A stretch of 64,000 nt of DNA from Boswellia sacra. Taxonomy: Eukaryota > Streptophyta > Magnoliopsida > Sapindales > Burseraceae. The notes beneath the pieces were generated by a model. That model was not told where the DNA came from. It made no database searches and worked only from the letters and a program-made list of their open reading frames with translations. The position numbers and the translations under genes are program-made. Positions 59,368 through 64,000 of the stretch are shown piece after piece. The stretch's first letter is position 1. Each line of letters opens with the position of its first letter. Location of the stretch: contig SNVD02013169.1 of NCBI GenBank assembly GCA_013180625.2, positions 496,001-560,000 on the forward strand, written 5' to 3'.

Positions 59368-60363
59368 ATGGGAGCCTTGGGACAACCGAGGCATTGGCCT
59401 CGCCTGGTTTGTGCTATGGCGATTTTGCTTGTAGCCACAAATGTGGTAGCTTACACACCATACAACTATAAGTCCCCAAATCCAGCAAGATATGTGAGTC
59501 ATACATCAAAGCATGCACCTTTTTCCGAGTATAAGTCTCCTCCACCACCCAAGTACGTGAAACACCCTCCATACTACTACAAGTCACCTCCACCACCACC
59601 CAAGCATGTGGAACATCCACCATATTATTACAAATCACCTCCACCACCGAAGCATTCTCCCCCACCACCTTACTACTACAAGTCACCACCTCCTCCTGTC
59701 AAGTCTCCTCCCCCTCCCTCCCCATCACCTCCTCCACCTTACTACTATAAGTCTCCACCACCTCCATCTCCCTCTCCTCCTCCACCTTACCACTATAAGT
59801 CTTCCCCAGCCCCAAAGAAATCTCCTGCACCTTCATACGACTACAAGTCACCACCTCCCCCAATAAAGTCTCCTCCCCCACCATACTACTACAAATCCCC
59901 TCCTCCTCCCTCTCCATCACCTCCCCCTCCTTACTACTATAAGTCTCCCCCGCCTCCATCTCCCTCTCCTCCTCCTCCCTATTACTACTACAAATCACCA
60001 CCACCACCGAAGCAATCTAACTCACCAAATCATCACTATAAGTCACCACCTCCAACAAAACATTCTCCTGCACCATCATACCACTACAAGTCACCACCTC
60101 CGCCACTTAAATCTTCACCCCCACCATACTATTACAGATCCCCACCTCCTTCATCTCCATCTCCTCCTCCTCCTTATGTGCACAGATCCCCACCACCACC
60201 TTCTCCATCTCCTCTTTCGCCTTCCCATTATAACTCACCACCTCCACCATCACCATCTCCACCACCTCCTTATGTCTACAAATCACCTCCTCCACCATCC
60301 AAGATTAAACCATCTCACCCACACTACACTTGTAATGCACCCCCACCTCCAAAGGGTTATTAA
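59368..60363 (+). CDS. extensin, 331 aa
   Basis: Secreted cell-wall glycoprotein. A signal peptide (about 1-29, with the hydrophobic core AMAILLVATNVVAY) precedes a short non-repetitive segment, then SPPPP repeats joined by YYYK, SPSPPPP, KHSP and YHYK spacers. The protein ends APPPPKGY, as in the large extensin. YxY cross-link motifs are frequent. Compared with the 599-aa gene it has more SPSP-type spacers and fewer uniform 16-residue units. Intronless; ATG at 59368. It is the closest relative of the damaged middle copy, sharing promoter, leader and signal peptide. Confidence 0.93.
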   Translation: MGALGQPRHWPRLVCAMAILLVATNVVAYTPYNYKSPNPARYVSHTSKHAPFSEYKSPPPPKYVKHPPYYYKSPPPPPKHVEHPPYYYKSPPPPKHSPPPPYYYKSPPPPVKSPPPPSPSPPPPYYYKSPPPPSPSPPPPYHYKSSPAPKKSPAPSYDYKSPPPPIKSPPPPYYYKSPPPPSPSPPPPYYYKSPPPPSPSPPPPYYYYKSPPPPKQSNSPNHHYKSPPPTKHSPAPSYHYKSPPPPLKSSPPPYYYRSPPPSSPSPPPPYVHRSPPPPSPSPLSPSHYNSPPPPSPSPPPPYVYKSPPPPSKIKPSHPHYTCNAPPPPKGY

Positions 60364-61685
60364 GTTTAAGGCTATTTCATGAATCAATGCGAATTACAAG
60401 AGGAGTAATTATGTTCATCAGAGGATGCTATTTGTGATGGTCATTGGCACTGTTTTATTGAATAATAAGGTTTTAAGACGGCAATTCATTTATAAGAAGC
60501 ACCGTTTGTACCAATATTTTTAATTTTTCATTTGTATGAAGCAGTTTGTACCGTTATTTCTTGTTGTATTTCATTTATTTTGTAAGCAATGAAACTTTTC
60601 CTCTTTTGTTTCTCTAAATTCTCAGAAGTTATGGTTGCCTACGGCTACCAAGCACACGTTTGGGACCAAAGCCTTGCAGTAACCATAGAGAGCGACATTG
60701 TCTTTTTTTTTTTTCCTTCAAATGTTCTTCCTCTTCCTTTGACTTAATTAGTAACGGAAAAAAAAAAAGTAAAATATAGAGAAATTTTGGGAAAACAAAC
60801 CCCTAATTTTTTTTTACCACCTAACCAAATCTAATTCTTTTAATGTATTAGTCAATTTTTTAATGTATAACTCAATATTTAAATATATGATTTGTTGTTT
60901 TACGAAGGCTTCCCATATTATCTTAAGGGAGAAGAAATTTAATAGCATAATTTGAAGCAGCCCTCATTTTTTTAATGTAAAATCGGATTTGAGCATCTTA
61001 TGTAGTGGTTGTACAGTTGTAGGATTACACAACGGAGAACAATCAAAAACTGTGGCGATTTCGCAAGATTACTGTTGTTCATAGCCTTAGCATTAGTTGG
61101 ATAGCATAAATTCCAATTCTATGAGAACGCAAGACATTATTTAAAAGTGAAAATGATATAAATATTTATTATTTAATTAAAAACTAAATTAATTAAGAAA
61201 GAGTCTGGATTGTTGTAACTTAATAAATAATCAAATGCAACTTTTTTTTGTAAGAAAACTAGTTTATAAAATAAGTTGCAAGGCATTTAGTAAATCATTT
61301 TTTTTAGAAAAAATTATATCATAACTTTTGACATATAACATTGATTCAGGGTATTATCTTTGTTTTTTTTTTTTTTAATTTAGCAGGTGCATCTTAAATT
61401 AAATATGATCCATGTAGTTTAATAAAATCTGGTGTAATCTCTAAAACTAGTGTATTCTGCTATATATCGTATCTTCATCTGCAAAGATGATAATCTGCAT
61501 CCAGTTCTAGCTAGAAAATTGATTTTGGATCCATTACCATCCATAAACCCCTTCTAGGCGGCCTTTCCTACTTGGGAGAAGTTTAAAAACTCATAAATAA
61601 ATCTAAAAAAATATATATTTTTTTCTTTTTATCATCACCCTCAACTTCCCAATATAAAACACTCAAAAGAGGATAAGGTATTTAG
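60364..61685. other. extensin 3 3' flank, gene-free
   Basis: 3' UTR with AATAATAAGG near 60460, then AT-rich DNA with several poly-T and poly-A runs. No gene is seen. Confidence 0.45.
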
Positions 61686-61689
61686 TTTT

Positions 61690-61833
61690 TGATAGGCACC
61701 CAAGTACCGTGGAGAACCACACCCCAAAAGCTAGCTATTAAGGTGGAAGAACCAGACATTTAAATACCTCATCAAGCAGCCCATACTACCCGATGTGGGA
61801 CTTTGACATCCCATACTACCAAGGTCCCTATCA
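61690..61833 (-). repeat. TRIM-like short LTR
   Basis: 144 bp with ends TGATAGGCACC and GGTCCCTATCA. It contains CCGATGTGGGACTTTGAC, whose complement (TCCCACATCGG) recurs in plant TRIM LTRs, and a TATA-like TATTTAAAT on the minus strand. On its right, a purine-rich minus-strand GGGGAGGGGCATT looks like a polypurine tract, and a primer-site sequence lies about 55 bp further. The second LTR of this short unit was not found. Confidence 0.5.
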
Positions 61834-61886
61834 AATGCCCCTCCCCGGAAAGCCGACGTCCCGGCGGCTGCACTCAGCAGCACTTC

Positions 61887-61898
61887 ACTCTGATACCA
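61887..61898 (-). other. primer binding site (initiator Met tRNA type)
   Basis: Minus strand TTTTGGTATCAGAG stands two bases after the LTR end at 61902. It matches the usual complement of the initiator tRNA-Met 3' end. Confidence 0.75.
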
Positions 61899-61901
61899 AA
61901 A

Positions 61902-62330
61902 TGATAGGTTCTGTCTTCTCTTTCACACACCTCACCGTAGATTAAGCTAAGTTTTTCTAGAGCTGAGTAGAATTAGAGATATTAGACAGGTAAATGGAAG
62001 ATGAAATTGTAGTATTATGGAGTGTTTGGCAGGATTTTCGAGAGTCCTGCCAGCTCTCCCCTAAATAAAATTGTTAACAATCAGATTACTCAATACCCTC
62101 TCTTCTCTCCCTACCCTACTTCTTATATTCCGTTAACTAACTTCTCATATCCCAAGGCAACAACCTAACTAACTCCCACAACACCCAAAACAACACAGCC
62201 ATAACATAAAATAACAGAAATATAAAAAAAAACAGAATCTCCCTCAAAACTCTGTTGAATTCCCATCTCTGCTCCTCACTACCTCTTTTGGTGGCATCTA
62301 GCATAGGTGAACTTGATTGGAGGTTTATCA
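61902..62330 (-). repeat. LTR of the Ty3-gypsy element
   Basis: 429 bp with TGATA...TATCA ends. On the gag-pol side, the minus strand reads GGGCAGGGGGTAA just before the LTR, a plausible polypurine tract, so this is the 3' LTR of the element to the right. On the other side it abuts a primer site, which normally follows a 5' LTR. Confidence 0.6.
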
Positions 62331-62343
62331 TTACCCCCTGCCC

Positions 62344-64000
62344 AAGAAGACACCTTGTCCTCAAGGTGGAAAGCAAGAAACTGCTCCTTAATCAGCTCAA
62401 TTTTTTTCCAAGTTGCTTCAAATCTAGTAACCCTTTCCACTTAATTAGTACCTCTGTACAAGCCCCATCTCCTCCCTGATTATTGCGTACATGTAAAACA
62501 CTCTCTGGTTCCATTACAAGCTCTATTGTAGGTTTAAGTTGAGGAGGAATATTAGGTGAAACAGGGGCAGTACCCATTACATGCTTGAGTTGAGAGACAT
62601 GGAAAACTGGGTGGATTAAGGATCCTTTGGGCAGTGTCAATTTATAAGCAACCTGTCCCACTTTGGTTTCCACTGGGTAGGGTCTAAAATACCTTGGACT
62701 GAGTTTCTCATTCCTGCGTTTAGCTAAGGATTGCTGTTTGTAGGGTTGCAGCTTCAAGAATACCAAATCCCCCACCTGGAAACAAATTTCTCTGCGTTTG
62801 CCATCTGCAATAGTCTTCATTCTATCCTGAGCTGTTTGTAAATTCTGTTTTAATTCATCTAATATCGCGTCCCTCTCCTCTAGTAGTTGCTCAACTGTAG
62901 ATACAGCTGTGGGATTATGACCGTAACGGACCAAGGGAGGAGGATCACGACCATAGAGTATCTTGAATGGAGAAGTTTTAGTAGAGGTGTGGAAAGAAGT
63001 ATTATACCAGAATTCTGCCCATGGCAGCCACTTCAACCACTATTTTGGCTTACCAGCAATAAAACACCTTAAGTAAGTCTCCAAACAACGATTGACTACC
63101 TCTGAGTGGTCATCGGTTTGAGAGTGGTAGGCAGTGCTACGCTTGAGGGTAGTCTCTTGTAATCTAAAGAGTTCTGACCCAAATGGGCTGAGAAAAACCC
63201 GATCACGATCAGTAATTATGGACCTAGGAAATCCATGAAGCCTGACCACTTCCTTAATAAAAAGATCAGCCACTGACTTGGTGTTAAAAGGGTGCTTAAG
63301 GGCGATGAAATGCCCGTATTTACTCAGTCTGTCGACTACTACTAAGATAGTGTCATGTCCCTCAGATTTGGGTAACCCTTCGATGAAATCCATGGTTACA
63401 TCCTCCCATACATGGCTGGGAATAGGGATGGGTTGTAGCAGACCCGCTGGAGATAAGGCCATGTATTTGTTTTTTTTGACAAATTTCGCATGATTCCACA
63501 TACTTTTTAATATCTGTCTTCATACTAGTCTAGTGAAATTCATTCCGCAATCTCTGAGTTGTTTTGAGCAGCCCCGAATGCCCTCCCAAGGGGCTGTTAT
63601 AAAACTCTTGGAGGAGCTTGGGAATTAAAGGTGATTTTCTACTGATCACAATCTTTCCTTTATAGAATAACTGCCCATGAATGAGTGTATATCCCTCATG
63701 AATGGAATTCCCAGCCAATATCGATTCCTTAATGCTTCTCAACTGGTCATCCTCATTAACTTCTTGTTGCATCTCTTTGAAATTCACAGTGGGAGAGAGT
63801 GAAATGGCCGAAAATTCAGGGTGCCTAGATAGAGCATCCGCAGCTTTATTTTCCAAATCCGGATAGTAGCGAATTTTAAAGTGATATCCCAACAATTTAG
63901 ACAACCATTTCTGGTGACCAGCACTAATTAGTCTCTGTTCTAGCAGGTATTTTAGGCTGGATTGGTCAGTTCTAACCACAAATTTCCTTCCTAAAAGGTA
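62344..64000 (-). pseudogene. Ty3-gypsy chromovirus-like polyprotein, 3' part, broken
   Basis: From 64000 leftwards the minus strand encodes the end of RNase H (RTDQSSLKYLLEQR, ADALSR), the integrase zinc-binding segment, the integrase core with all three acids ([22 protein letters not shown]), the integrase C-terminal part (HPVFHVSQLK) and a chromodomain-like tail (VLIKWKG). Defects are a TAG just after RLRNEFH near 63530, a frame change at an A-run near 63490, and a TAG at 63037-63039 in place of a Gln codon. Reverse transcriptase and gag lie beyond the window. Clade within chromoviruses is uncertain. Confidence 0.88.

Noticed and set aside
48205..60363. CRISPR-like array in the repeats
   Set aside because: The regular repeats are in-frame codons of extensins; no spacer structure exists, and the genome is a plant.

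Overview
This window is nuclear DNA from a flowering plant, almost certainly a eudicot. It shows AT-rich intergenic DNA, GT-AG introns, long 5'-UTR introns, plant gene families (P1B copper ATPase, trihelix factor, plant-type ADP/ATP carrier with a cleavable presequence, PLS-class PPR protein, BIG BROTHER RING ligase, extensins) and plant LTR retrotransposons, MITEs and a SINE-like repeat. I cannot name the species from sequence alone. No bacterial-type feature, CRISPR array, rRNA gene or convincing tRNA gene was seen.

Layout, left to right. 1-2410 is the 5' part of a decayed Ty1-copia element on the minus strand. 2411-7564 is a relic of a second copy of the copper-ATPase gene, split by two Harbinger-like MITEs, the second of which carries a 2.48-kb solo LTR with a perfect 5-bp target duplication. 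8751-16494 is the intact copper ATPase gene (8 coding exons, 980 aa). 16.5-20.6 kb is gene-free and holds a 515-bp solo LTR with a perfect target duplication. 21299-22654 encodes a trihelix-type transcription factor. 26078-27701 is a mitochondrial ADP/ATP carrier (3 coding exons, 395 aa). 30169-32169 is an intronless PPR protein that looks like SLOW GROWTH 1. It is followed by a decayed ADP/ATP-carrier fragment. 35.2-36.9 kb is a diverged tandem array with a period near 280 bp. 39500-46025 is a seven-exon E3 ligase of the BIG BROTHER type (247 aa).

48.2-60.4 kb is an extensin cluster: one 599-aa gene, one damaged gene, one 331-aa gene and at least two older relics, one split by a MITE. The window ends in a minus-strand Ty3-gypsy chromovirus-like element (61902-64000), whose LTR abuts a short TRIM-like unit.

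The intact genes do not form a pathway. The common thread is local duplication followed by decay and transposon nesting: copper ATPase, ADP/ATP carrier and extensin each have an intact copy and one or more broken copies nearby. I found no clear evidence of a novel biological system. The best leads are the nested insertions with readable target sites, the tandem array, the stepwise decay of the middle extensin, a short coding-looking ORF in a BIG BROTHER intron, and the gypsy/TRIM junction.
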